Source: Acidobacteriota bacterium (lineage in GTDB: Bacteria; Acidobacteriota; Thermoanaerobaculia; Multivoradales; JAHEKO01). From it: a DNA stretch of 6,481 bases. The stretch covers positions 1 to 6,481 of the forward strand of contig JAOTZA010000182.1 in the NCBI GenBank assembly GCA_029861655.1, in the 5' to 3' direction. How positions within the stretch are numbered: the first letter of the stretch is position 1; every line of letters starts with the position of its first letter. The position numbers and the translations under genes were made by a program. Under the pieces are notes generated by a model. It ran no database searches. It worked only from the letters and a program-made list of their open reading frames with translations, and had not been told where the DNA came from. Positions 1 to 6,433 of this stretch are shown piece after piece.

Positions 1-1038
1 ATTCGCTGGCGAGGCGGTCAGCTCGAGCTTCTCGACCAGACTCGACTGCCGAGGGAAGAGACGTGGCTTGAGTGCCGGACCCCGGAGGACGTGGTGGGGG
101 CGATCTACCGGCTTTCGGTCCGCGGTGCCCCAGCGATCGGTGTGTCGGCGGCCTATGGGATGGTCGTCGGACTAAGAACCCGCAAGGAGGGTCAGAGCCT
201 CGACGACCGTTTTGCCGAGGTGGCGAAAGATCTTGGAAAGACCCGCCCCACCGCTGTCAACCTGCTCTGGGCGATCGGCAAGGCCACCGAGGTCTTTGCT
301 CAAAGCACCGGCAAGGACGACGACCAGCGCGTCGATGACCTGCTGACGTGGGCGCATACCGTTCACGCCGACGACATCGCCGCCAACCAAAAGATGGGAG
401 CTCACGGCGCGACTCTTTTTGCCGAGGGCGATCGCGTTTTGACCCATTGCAACACCGGGGCGCTTGCCACTGCCGGCTATGGCACCGCGCTTGGGGTGAT
501 CCAGTCCTCGTGGGCCGCCGGCAAGCTGGCGATGGTCTGGGTGGACGAGACGCGGCCGCTTCTCCAAGGCGCGCGCTTGACCACCTGGGAGCTCCAGCGG
601 CTCGGCATTCCGTTCAAATTGGTGACCGACTCGAGCGCCGGTTCGTTGATGGCGCGAGGACTGGTGGATCGGATCGTTGTCGGTGCGGATCGCATCGCCG
701 CCAACGGCGACGCCGCCAACAAGATCGGCACCTATACCGTGGCGGTACTGGCCAACCGACACGACGTGCCGTTCTATGTGGCAGCACCGCTTTCGACCAT
801 CGACCGCACCACCGCGACCGGCGATGACATCCCGATCGAAGAACGATCCGCCGAGGAAGTGACGACGGTTTTCGAAACCCGTGTCGCCCCCCTGGATGCA
901 CCGGCAGCAAACTTCGCCTTCGATGTCACCCCCAACGATCTGATCGCCGCTGTCATCACTGATGCCGGTGTTCTCAACGCCCCTTACACGCAGTCGATCG
1001 CTGAGGCCTTTGCCGCGCGCGAGAGAGGAGAAGCATGA
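1..1038 (+). CDS. mtnA: S-methyl-5-thioribose-1-phosphate isomerase, 5' end cut by window edge
   Basis: The enzyme converts 5-methylthioribose-1-phosphate to 5-methylthioribulose-1-phosphate in the cytoplasmic methionine salvage pathway. The reading frame is open from base 1, and the first codons already read as a typical MtnA N-terminus (IRW, then LLDQTRLP). The GTG codons at 91 and 94 are therefore internal, and the true start lies upstream. Counting from base 1, visible motifs are RGAPAIG (about residue 41), THCNTG with the catalytic cysteine (about 150), DETRPLLQGARLT (about 182) and GADRIAANGD with the catalytic aspartate (about 230). The Cys-to-Asp spacing of 80 matches the Bacillus enzyme (Cys160, Asp240), so about 10 residues are missing. 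The C-terminal NAPY motif and stop are intact. The stop overlaps the start of the next gene. Homology to eIF2B-type regulatory subunits is known for the family, but the motifs here are specific for MtnA. Confidence 0.96.
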   Translation: MRWRGGQLELLDQTRLPREETWLECRTPEDVVGAIYRLSVRGAPAIGVSAAYGMVVGLRTRKEGQSLDDRFAEVAKDLGKTRPTAVNLLWAIGKATEVFAQSTGKDDDQRVDDLLTWAHTVHADDIAANQKMGAHGATLFAEGDRVLTHCNTGALATAGYGTALGVIQSSWAAGKLAMVWVDETRPLLQGARLTTWELQRLGIPFKLVTDSSAGSLMARGLVDRIVVGADRIAANGDAANKIGTYTVAVLANRHDVPFYVAAPLSTIDRTTATGDDIPIEERSAEEVTTVFETRVAPLDAPAANFAFDVTPNDLIAAVITDAGVLNAPYTQSIAEAFAARERGEA

Positions 1039-1277
1039 CGATCAAACTCTACGATAACGATAGTGGTGCCGAGCTCGGCTCCCTGACGGAGGAACAGCTT
1101 CAGTTTCTGATCGACCAGTTGGAGGAAGAGACTCCCGAAGACCAGGATTACTACCTCAATCCGATGACCGTCGACCTGCTGGCCGAGCGCGGTGGCGATG
1201 AGGGCTTGATCGAGCGCCTCCGGCGGGCGATGGGTGGCAACGAAGGCCTCGAAGTTCGCTGGGAACGGAGCGCCTAG
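1035..1277 (+). CDS. Small acidic protein of unknown function, coupled to mtnA
   Basis: This gene encodes 80 residues with no signal peptide or membrane segment, so it is probably cytoplasmic. The start ATG at 1035 overlaps the mtnA stop (ATGA) and is preceded by AGAGGAG about four bases upstream. This supports translational coupling and the choice of start. The protein is rich in Glu and Asp and looks mostly helical. A segment LTEEQLQFLIDQLEEE (about residues 17-32) is followed by EDQDYY (about 36-41), then a leucine- and arginine-containing helix (IERLRRAMGG) and a short C-terminal strand-like EVRWER. I recognise the pattern as resembling small conserved hypothetical proteins of deltaproteobacteria and acidobacteria, but I know no function. 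The overlap with mtnA need not imply a role in methionine salvage. Its stop TAG shares the CTAG at 1274-1277 with the convergent oxidase gene. Confidence 0.8.
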   Translation: MTIKLYDNDSGAELGSLTEEQLQFLIDQLEEETPEDQDYYLNPMTVDLLAERGGDEGLIERLRRAMGGNEGLEVRWERSA

Positions 1278-3175
1278 TCTTCCACCGGCAGCACCATCAA
1301 CTCGCCGATCATGCCGAGAGCCGCATGCGGGAAGATGTGACAGTGGAAGAGCCAGCGCCCGACGGCGCCACCCGTGGCTTGACCGCTTCTTGTCGGGCGA
1401 TCGTCCAGGCGCACCCGAAACTCCAAGGTATGACCTGGCTGGATGTCGACAGTGTCGACGAACTCCGGGTTCTTGTACCTGAACAAGGTCTTGCCGCCGC
1501 GCTTCATGCGGATCGGTTGAAAAGAGAATCCGTGGAGGTGAAACGGGTGGTGAGCCATGGTCTCGTTGGCGACTTCTAGGGTCAGCAAGTCTCCAACCCG
1601 CGCGTACCGAGTCGAGCGGATGTGGGGAACGTCGCGGTAATCCCCCGTGGAGGCATGGTCGAAGCCTCCGACGATTCCGTCGATCGCTGCCGGTGGGGCG
1701 GTCAAACGGATCTTGCGGTTCGCGGTTCCCGGAAGCGACGGAAGGATCGCTTCGGGGTCGAGCAGTTTTGCGTTGGCGACCGGTAGGGTCTCTACGGGCC
1801 GGTTGATTCTGGGGTCCGTGAGCAGCGGGGTCTTGGTGCGGAGTTTGAAGAAGTCTTCCGCTGGAAGGGTTCCGACAATGCGGATATGGAGCACCGGCAC
1901 GGTAGGAGTCCTTGCGAAACCGCTACCCGTATGTGAATAGTCCCGGGTCCACAGGGTCAGAATCTCGCCCACCCGGCCGCGGACCAGGAGTACCAAGTCC
2001 GCTCGATTCGCGGGGGCCAGAAGAACCTCGCGCTTCTCGTACTTGGTGACTAGGGAGCCATTCTTCCCCCCTTCCAGCCGGACCTTGTCCAGCAGACCGC
2101 CTTCCCCGCCCACCCGAAAGAGGGGAAGCGCCCACCCGGCTTCGTTGGTGAGGCGGAGGCGAAAATAGCGATGGATTGCGGCGTTTACAACCTGGAGTCG
2201 CAGCCCCTCACCCGCCATCAAGTCGATCGTTTCGGCGTCGGTCCCCAGTGGTCCGGGAGAAGACGGGGAGCCGCCGCGCGCCGCCGGTACGACGCCATTG
2301 GTCAGCACCCATTGGCCCATATTGACGCGGCACGATTGAAATCCCGCGGCGCAGTTGCTGCCGGGCTGGACGTTCGGCACCACGCCGGCTGCAAGAGGAG
2401 TGTCGAGGCGGCGTCCCGAATCGGTGAGCGGTGTTTCGCAAAGATCTCTTGGTACCGGAAAGGCGTTGTTGCCGGGAAACAGAGAGGGTCCCGACCAGGG
2501 TAGCGACTCATCCTGCGGAAACGTCTCGAAATCGTTGGCGCCGGGCTCCTTGCAAACGGTGACATCGGCGAGCATCAGGGTTCTCTTCTTGCGTGGCAGC
2601 ACCCCCCGTCTCTTCAGCTTCTTGTCGCGCTTGTCGGTGACGATGATCGGGCCATACAGCCCTTTCCAGACCTGGTTGCTGGGCTTGATGTGTGGGTGGT
2701 ACCAGAAGATCCCGGGCCGGGTCACCTTGAACCTGTAGGTGTAACTGCCGCCGGGGAGAACCTCGTTCTGCGTCACCGGCGTGCCGTCGCTCTTGTTGTT
2801 GACCTCGATACCGTGCCAGTGAATGCTCGACGGCAGAGGCAACTCGTTCTTGAAGCGCACGGTGACGGTGTCGCCGACGTTGACGTCGATCTGTGGTCCC
2901 GGGATCGTGCCGTTGAAAGCAAAGACACTCTCAGGCTGGCCGTCTCGGTCGAGATCGATCATGGCCTCCCGAGCCACGATGCGGGTTTCGAAGACCTTGG
3001 GTCGTGGGTTGGTGTCTTGTGCGGTCCGGATCTTGGCGAGTCCGGCGCCTGCGCTCGCTGGCAGGCAGAGGCTCGCGATCAGTGCGGTGACGGTGAATCG
3101 GGCGAGCCGCGGGGCCTCAAAAAACACTCCGCCAACTGCCGTCCACAGTTGTGATCTCAAAGTGCGCGTCGTCAT
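1274..3175 (-). CDS. Exported three-domain multicopper oxidase
   Basis: This gene encodes 633 residues from the ATG at 3175. Multicopper oxidases take electrons from a substrate at a type 1 copper and reduce oxygen to water at a trinuclear cluster; bacterial members often oxidise Cu(I), Mn(II) or phenols. All copper ligand motifs are visible: HWHG (119-122), HPH (160-162, where HSH is commoner), HPFHLHG (543-549) and HCHIFPH (611-617), with Met622 as likely axial type 1 ligand. The N-terminus has a basic stretch and a hydrophobic core (about residues 27-45, ending ASAGAG), a Sec-type signal without a twin arginine, so the protein is probably periplasmic. Four cysteines (208, 246, 275, 282) in the middle domain could form disulfides. 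The frame is open upstream to a TTG at 3304, but that start would place 43 hydrophilic residues before the signal peptide. The ATG at 3175 is therefore preferred. Its substrate cannot be read from the sequence; CopA- or CueO-like copper oxidation is an inference from the neighbouring DUF305 gene. Confidence 0.93.
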   Translation of the reverse strand: MTTRTLRSQLWTAVGGVFFEAPRLARFTVTALIASLCLPASAGAGLAKIRTAQDTNPRPKVFETRIVAREAMIDLDRDGQPESVFAFNGTIPGPQIDVNVGDTVTVRFKNELPLPSSIHWHGIEVNNKSDGTPVTQNEVLPGGSYTYRFKVTRPGIFWYHPHIKPSNQVWKGLYGPIIVTDKRDKKLKRRGVLPRKKRTLMLADVTVCKEPGANDFETFPQDESLPWSGPSLFPGNNAFPVPRDLCETPLTDSGRRLDTPLAAGVVPNVQPGSNCAAGFQSCRVNMGQWVLTNGVVPAARGGSPSSPGPLGTDAETIDLMAGEGLRLQVVNAAIHRYFRLRLTNEAGWALPLFRVGGEGGLLDKVRLEGGKNGSLVTKYEKREVLLAPANRADLVLLVRGRVGEILTLWTRDYSHTGSGFARTPTVPVLHIRIVGTLPAEDFFKLRTKTPLLTDPRINRPVETLPVANAKLLDPEAILPSLPGTANRKIRLTAPPAAIDGIVGGFDHASTGDYRDVPHIRSTRYARVGDLLTLEVANETMAHHPFHLHGFSFQPIRMKRGGKTLFRYKNPEFVDTVDIQPGHTLEFRVRLDDRPTRSGQATGGAVGRWLFHCHIFPHAALGMIGELMVLPVED

Positions 3176-3187
3176 AGAGGCGGCATT

Positions 3188-3194
3188 CTCCTCC
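3188..3194 (-). promoter_or_regulatory. Ribosome binding site of the multicopper oxidase gene
   Basis: On the minus strand this reads GGAGGAG, a strong Shine-Dalgarno match, 12 bases before the ATG at 3175. The spacing is somewhat long. It still supports the ATG at 3175 over the upstream TTG at 3304, which has no comparable site. Confidence 0.55.
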
Positions 3195-3214
3195 AAGGTG
3201 ATTTCCACCACAAG

Positions 3215-3225
3215 CCCCGTCGGGG
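3215..3225. promoter_or_regulatory. Palindrome, possible metal-regulator operator
   Basis: CCCCG-T-CGGGG is a perfect inverted repeat with 5-base arms around one central base, followed by TGGGA. GC-rich palindromes with C and G runs are known for CsoR-type copper repressors, and the position between two putative copper genes fits. The match is too short to be specific in GC-rich DNA. Confidence 0.25.
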
Positions 3226-3302
3226 TGGGATCGGTCCGGGTTGCTGACCCGCCAGATCGCGATAGGGTCGGGCGGCTCGCGACATCCGATCTCCGATTCA
3301 GC

Positions 3303-3309
3303 AAAGGAA
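3303..3309 (+). promoter_or_regulatory. Ribosome binding site of the DUF305/LVIVD gene
   Basis: AAAGGAA lies seven bases before the ATG at 3317, a normal Shine-Dalgarno spacing. It supports that start, which directly precedes a signal peptide. Confidence 0.6.
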
Positions 3310-3316
3310 CCTATCC

Positions 3317-5848
3317 ATGACCGCAATTTCTGATTCACTCACTCGGCCGCTTCGGTGCGCATTCCTGTGCGCGTTTCTGACAGGCCTAGCGGCCGCCAGC
3401 CTGGCTCAGGTGGCCCAGGAGCCCCACGTGCCAATCATCCACCCAGGGGCGCCGGGTGAGCCGGCCCGGGAGCTCAGCGCCGACGAGGCCATCGAGATCG
3501 CCGATACGAGCTATTCGCCCGCCGACGCGCTGTTCATGCAGGACATGATCCCGCACCATCACCAGGCGATCGAGATGGGCGCGCTGGTGCCCGAGCGCAC
3601 CAACCGGCCCGAGTTGATCGATGTGGCCGGGCGGATCGACGCCTCGCAGGGAGACGAGATCGCGTTCATGCAGCAGTGGCTGCGGGACCGCGGCGAGAGC
3701 GTGCCGGAACCGACCGCGCACGAGGCGATGCATACCACCCACAAGATGGCCGGGATGGCCACCCCGGAGCAGATGGCCGAACTCGCGGCATCGGAAGGCA
3801 CCGCTTTCGACCGGCTCTTTCTGAAGTTGATGATCACCCACCACGAGGGCGCGGTGAAGATGGTCGAGGAGCTGCTCAAACAGCCGGGCTCGGCCTACGA
3901 TCCGGTGCTCTTCGAGTTCACCAACGATGTCACCAACGATCAGAGCGCCGAGATCGAGCGCATGAACGCGCTTCTGGTCAGTCTGTCGGCCGACCCGCGC
4001 GCGGCGTTGGCCGCTGGGCTAGATGACGCTGGCCAGGCGCTGCTGAACCTGGAGCTCGTCGCCGCGTTGCCCAAACCGGCCGGGTTCTTCGACCCACGCA
4101 ACCCGGCCGAGCTGCCGCCAAAGCGCCTCAAGACCGACATGGCCGGCGCCGAGAGAACCGATACGGACGCAGCGGATCCCGAAGAGGACGCCGAAGCTGA
4201 AGACGACGAGGACTCCGATGACGACGAACGATCGCCGCTACTCAGCTTCGCCAACACCGACATCGCCTTTGCCGGCGACGTAATGGTGACCGGCAGCTAC
4301 CACGGCTTCAACATCTACCGGCTCATCGACGACGGGCAACCGGATCTGCTCAGCTCGGTAGTCTGTCCGGGCGGCCAGGGAGATCCCTCGATCGTCGGCG
4401 ATCTGCTGATCCTGTCGGTCGAACAGACTCGTGGACGGGTCGACTGTGGGCTCGAGGGCGTGGGTGACGACGTCAGCGACGAGCGGTTTCGCGGGATTCG
4501 CATCTTCGATATCAGCAACCTGGAGCGGCCGGTGCAGGTTGGCGCGGTCCAGACCTGCCGCGGCTCGCACACCCACTCGGTCGTCTCCGCGCCGGGGCAG
4601 GGCGGTCCGGGCGAGGACGGCAAGATCATCGTCTACAACTCGGGAACCAGCTCGGTGCGCGACGAAGAGGAACTGGAAGGATGTATCGACGAGTCCCCCG
4701 GCGACGATCGCACCGCCCTGTTTCGTATCGACGTCATCGAGATCCCGGTCGACAACCCGGCTGCGGCGCGTATCGTCGACAGCCCGGCTGTGTTCGCCGA
4801 TCCCGAGGTCGGTGTTTTGGGTGGGTTGTGGAAGGGCGGCGATCACGGGGAGGACACGCAGGAGACTCGACGGACCGATCAATGCCACGACATCACGGTG
4901 TTCCCTGCGCGCGGAATTGCCGCCGGCGCGTGCTCGGGCAACGGCATCCTGTTCGACATCTCAGATCCCCTCCACCCGAGGCGCATCGACGAGGTTGTCG
5001 ACAAAGGCTTTGCCTACTGGCACTCGGCAACGTTCAACAACGACGGCACCAAGGTCATTTTTACCGACGAGTGGGGTGGCGGCAGCCGAGCGCGCTGTCG
5101 CGCATACGACCCGCTCACCTGGGGCGCGGACGCGATCTACGACATTGTCCCGGACGGGGACGGAGCCAAGCTCGAGTTCCGCGCCTACTACAAGATGCCG
5201 GCGCCTCAAATGGAGGAGGAAAACTGCGTGGCCCACAACGGCTCGATCGTGCCGGTGCCGGGTCGTGACATCTTTGTCCAGGCCTGGTACCAGGGCGGGC
5301 TCTCGATGGTCGATTTCACCGACTCGGCCAATCCGGTCGAGATCGCCTACTTCGACCGTGGCCCCATCGATGACGAGGATCTGATCGTCGGCGGGTACTG
5401 GTCCACCTACTGGTATGACGGCCGGATCTACGGCACCGAGATTGTGCGTGGGCTGGATGTGCTGGCACTGACGCCCAGTGAGCATATGACCGAACAAGAG
5501 ATCGCCGCGGCGGCCCTGGCCGACGAGGGCGGGGTGTTCAACCCGCAGCAACAGTTCCCCATCACCTGGCCGGCCGAGCCGGTCGTGGCCCGGGTGTACC
5601 TGGATCAGCTCGTCCGCGGTGAGGGACTGTCAGAGTCGCTGGCGGTCAAACTGGCCCAGGCGCTCGACCGCTCGGCAGTGCAGCTCGAGGACGGAGCGCG
5701 CGACGACGATCTGGCCGTCGGGCTGGAATCGCTGACGGCGGCGCTCGAAGAAGAGGGTCAACAGGAGAGTTTGGGCGATGCCACCGCGCAGAAGCGGCGG
5801 GTCGCGCTGGGCGAGACGTTGAGCGGGATTGCGGCCAGGCTGCGCTGA
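3317..5848 (+). CDS. Exported DUF305 - LVIVD beta-propeller fusion protein, putative copper-associated
   Basis: This gene encodes 843 residues. Residues 1-30 form a Sec signal peptide (hydrophobic core about 13-28, likely cleavage after ASLA). Residues about 65-222 are a DUF305 domain with the two hallmark half-motifs MIPHHHQAIEM (77-87) and MITHHEGAVKM (172-182). A His/Met-rich loop containing HEAMHTTHKMAGM (135-147) joins them. DUF305 proteins are ferritin-like helical bundles, and some bind copper in the periplasm. Residues about 281-305 are an almost wholly Asp/Glu linker. Residues about 308-720 carry repeated blade signatures (RIFDISNLERPVQVG about 395, ILFDISDPLHPRRID about 544, SMVDFTDSANPVEIA about 663) typical of LVIVD propellers. 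Eight cysteines in this part are compatible with disulfides outside the cytoplasm. Residues about 755-843 are a helical tail. The gene diverges from the multicopper oxidase, which suggests a shared role in extracytoplasmic copper handling. The exact activity is unknown. Confidence 0.9.
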   Translation: MTAISDSLTRPLRCAFLCAFLTGLAAASLAQVAQEPHVPIIHPGAPGEPARELSADEAIEIADTSYSPADALFMQDMIPHHHQAIEMGALVPERTNRPELIDVAGRIDASQGDEIAFMQQWLRDRGESVPEPTAHEAMHTTHKMAGMATPEQMAELAASEGTAFDRLFLKLMITHHEGAVKMVEELLKQPGSAYDPVLFEFTNDVTNDQSAEIERMNALLVSLSADPRAALAAGLDDAGQALLNLELVAALPKPAGFFDPRNPAELPPKRLKTDMAGAERTDTDAADPEEDAEAEDDEDSDDDERSPLLSFANTDIAFAGDVMVTGSYHGFNIYRLIDDGQPDLLSSVVCPGGQGDPSIVGDLLILSVEQTRGRVDCGLEGVGDDVSDERFRGIRIFDISNLERPVQVGAVQTCRGSHTHSVVSAPGQGGPGEDGKIIVYNSGTSSVRDEEELEGCIDESPGDDRTALFRIDVIEIPVDNPAAARIVDSPAVFADPEVGVLGGLWKGGDHGEDTQETRRTDQCHDITVFPARGIAAGACSGNGILFDISDPLHPRRIDEVVDKGFAYWHSATFNNDGTKVIFTDEWGGGSRARCRAYDPLTWGADAIYDIVPDGDGAKLEFRAYYKMPAPQMEEENCVAHNGSIVPVPGRDIFVQAWYQGGLSMVDFTDSANPVEIAYFDRGPIDDEDLIVGGYWSTYWYDGRIYGTEIVRGLDVLALTPSEHMTEQEIAAAALADEGGVFNPQQQFPITWPAEPVVARVYLDQLVRGEGLSESLAVKLAQALDRSAVQLEDGARDDDLAVGLESLTAALEEEGQQESLGDATAQKRRVALGETLSGIAARLR

Positions 5849-5861
5849 AGCCCTCGGGGAT

Positions 5862-5941
5862 GTAGCGGTCGAGCCATCGCCGATGGTCTCGACCGATGTT
5901 GGCTTTGGGTGGATTCGGCCGACACGGAGGTCGGCCGCTAC
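5862..5941. repeat. REP pair, unit 1
   Basis: GTAG at 5862-5865 is followed by stem CGGTCGAG (5866-5873) and its complement CTCGACCG (5888-5895). The 14-base loop itself contains CCATC-GCC-GATGG, extending the hairpin. The inverted partner has CGGCCGAC (5916-5923), loop ACGGAG (5924-5929), GTCGGCCG (5930-5937) and CTAC (5938-5941). The total is 80 bp. Confidence 0.85.
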
Positions 5942-5986
5942 GCGAAGAATGGTGGTGCCTTGGCCGGCGGTGCGACCACCTAGGAT
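5942..5986. repeat. Inter-REP linker with third inverted repeat (first copy)
   Basis: This linker of about 45 bp recurs after every REP pair with almost no change. It contains GGTGGT (5951-5956) and ACCACC (5975-5980), a 6-bp inverted repeat around a GC-rich 18-base interior. The only differences between copies are the first base (A in unit 4) and TAG versus GAG after ACCACC. Confidence 0.6.
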
Positions 5987-6058
5987 GTAGCGGTCGAGCT
6001 CCGTCTCGACCCATACTGGCTATGGGTGGATTCGGCCGACACGGAGGTCGGCCGCTAC
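5987..6058. repeat. REP pair, unit 2 (short-loop variant)
   Basis: GTAG at 5987-5990 is followed by a 7-bp stem GGTCGAG/CTCGACC. The loop is only CTCCGT instead of the 14-base nested loop of the other units. The inverted partner ends in CTAC at 6055-6058 and is identical to the others. The pair is 72 bp. The short loop equals the complement of the REP B loop, so this unit may preserve the ancestral form. Confidence 0.85.
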
Positions 6059-6103
6059 GCGAAGAATGGTGGTGCCTTGGCCGGCGGTGCGACCACCGAG
6101 GAT

Positions 6104-6183
6104 GTAGCGGTCGAGCCATCGCCGATGGTCTCGACCGATGTTGGCTTCGGGTGGATTCGGCCGACACGGAGGTCGGCCGCTAC
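6104..6183. repeat. REP pair, unit 3
   Basis: This has the same architecture as unit 1, 80 bp from GTAG to CTAC. It differs from unit 1 in the spacer, where GGCTTTGGG becomes GGCTTCGGG. Confidence 0.85.
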
Positions 6184-6228
6184 GCGAAGAATGGTGGTGC
6201 CTTGGCCGGCGGTGCGACCACCTAGGAT

Positions 6229-6308
6229 GTAGCGGTCGAGCCATCGCCGATGGTCTCGACCGATGTTGGCTTCGGGTGGATTCGGCCGACACGGAGGTCG
6301 GCCGCTAC
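6229..6308. repeat. REP pair, unit 4
   Basis: The pair is 80 bp and identical to unit 3 within the GTAG-to-CTAC span. Just outside it, the base after CTAC is A instead of G (CTACACGAAG at 6305-6314). Confidence 0.85.
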
Positions 6309-6353
6309 ACGAAGAATGGTGGTGCCTTGGCCGGCGGTGCGACCACCGAGGAT

Positions 6354-6433
6354 GTAGCGGTCGAGCCATCGCTGATGGTCTCGACCGATGTTGGCTTTAG
6401 GTGGATTCGGCCGACACGGAGGTCGGCCGCTAC
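6354..6433. repeat. REP pair, unit 5
   Basis: The pair is 80 bp with two small changes. The nested loop reads GCT instead of GCC, a change in the unpaired apex, and the spacer reads GGCTTTAGG. Both hairpin stems are unchanged. Confidence 0.85.

Larger units (their letters stand above)
3176..3316. promoter_or_regulatory. Divergent promoter region between the oxidase and the DUF305 gene
   Basis: These 141 bp separate the start codons of two divergent genes for exported proteins, so promoters for both must lie here or overlap the coding starts. I see no convincing sigma-70 pair. TTGCTG at 3241 and GATAGG at 3261 are separated by only 14 bases. A short perfect palindrome lies at 3215-3225. The shared region suggests co-regulation, possibly by copper, but no known operator can be assigned with certainty. 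Confidence 0.5.

Noticed and set aside
91..1038. mtnA starting at the GTG at 91
   Set aside because: The frame continues upstream with conserved MtnA N-terminal residues back to base 1, so this GTG is internal.
3172..3186. Four-codon mini-ORF on the minus strand (ATGCCGCCTCTATGA) whose stop overlaps the oxidase start
   Set aside because: The Shine-Dalgarno lies only one base before its ATG, which is too close, and so short an ORF arises easily by chance.
3176..3304. Longer N-terminus of the multicopper oxidase from a TTG at 3304
   Set aside because: It would put 43 hydrophilic, atypical residues before a clear signal peptide and run through nearly the whole divergent promoter region.
4431..5384. 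Long +1 frame open reading frame inside the propeller gene
   Set aside because: It is an Arg/Ser/Thr-rich shadow frame of a GC-rich gene with strong domain signatures in the main frame.
5896..6369. Open frames on both strands of the repeat array that encode repetitive Arg/His/Pro- or Gly-rich peptides
   Set aside because: The same peptide reappears in different frames because the 125-bp period is not a multiple of three. The openness follows from the high GC and the repeats; no start or ribosome binding site supports a gene.
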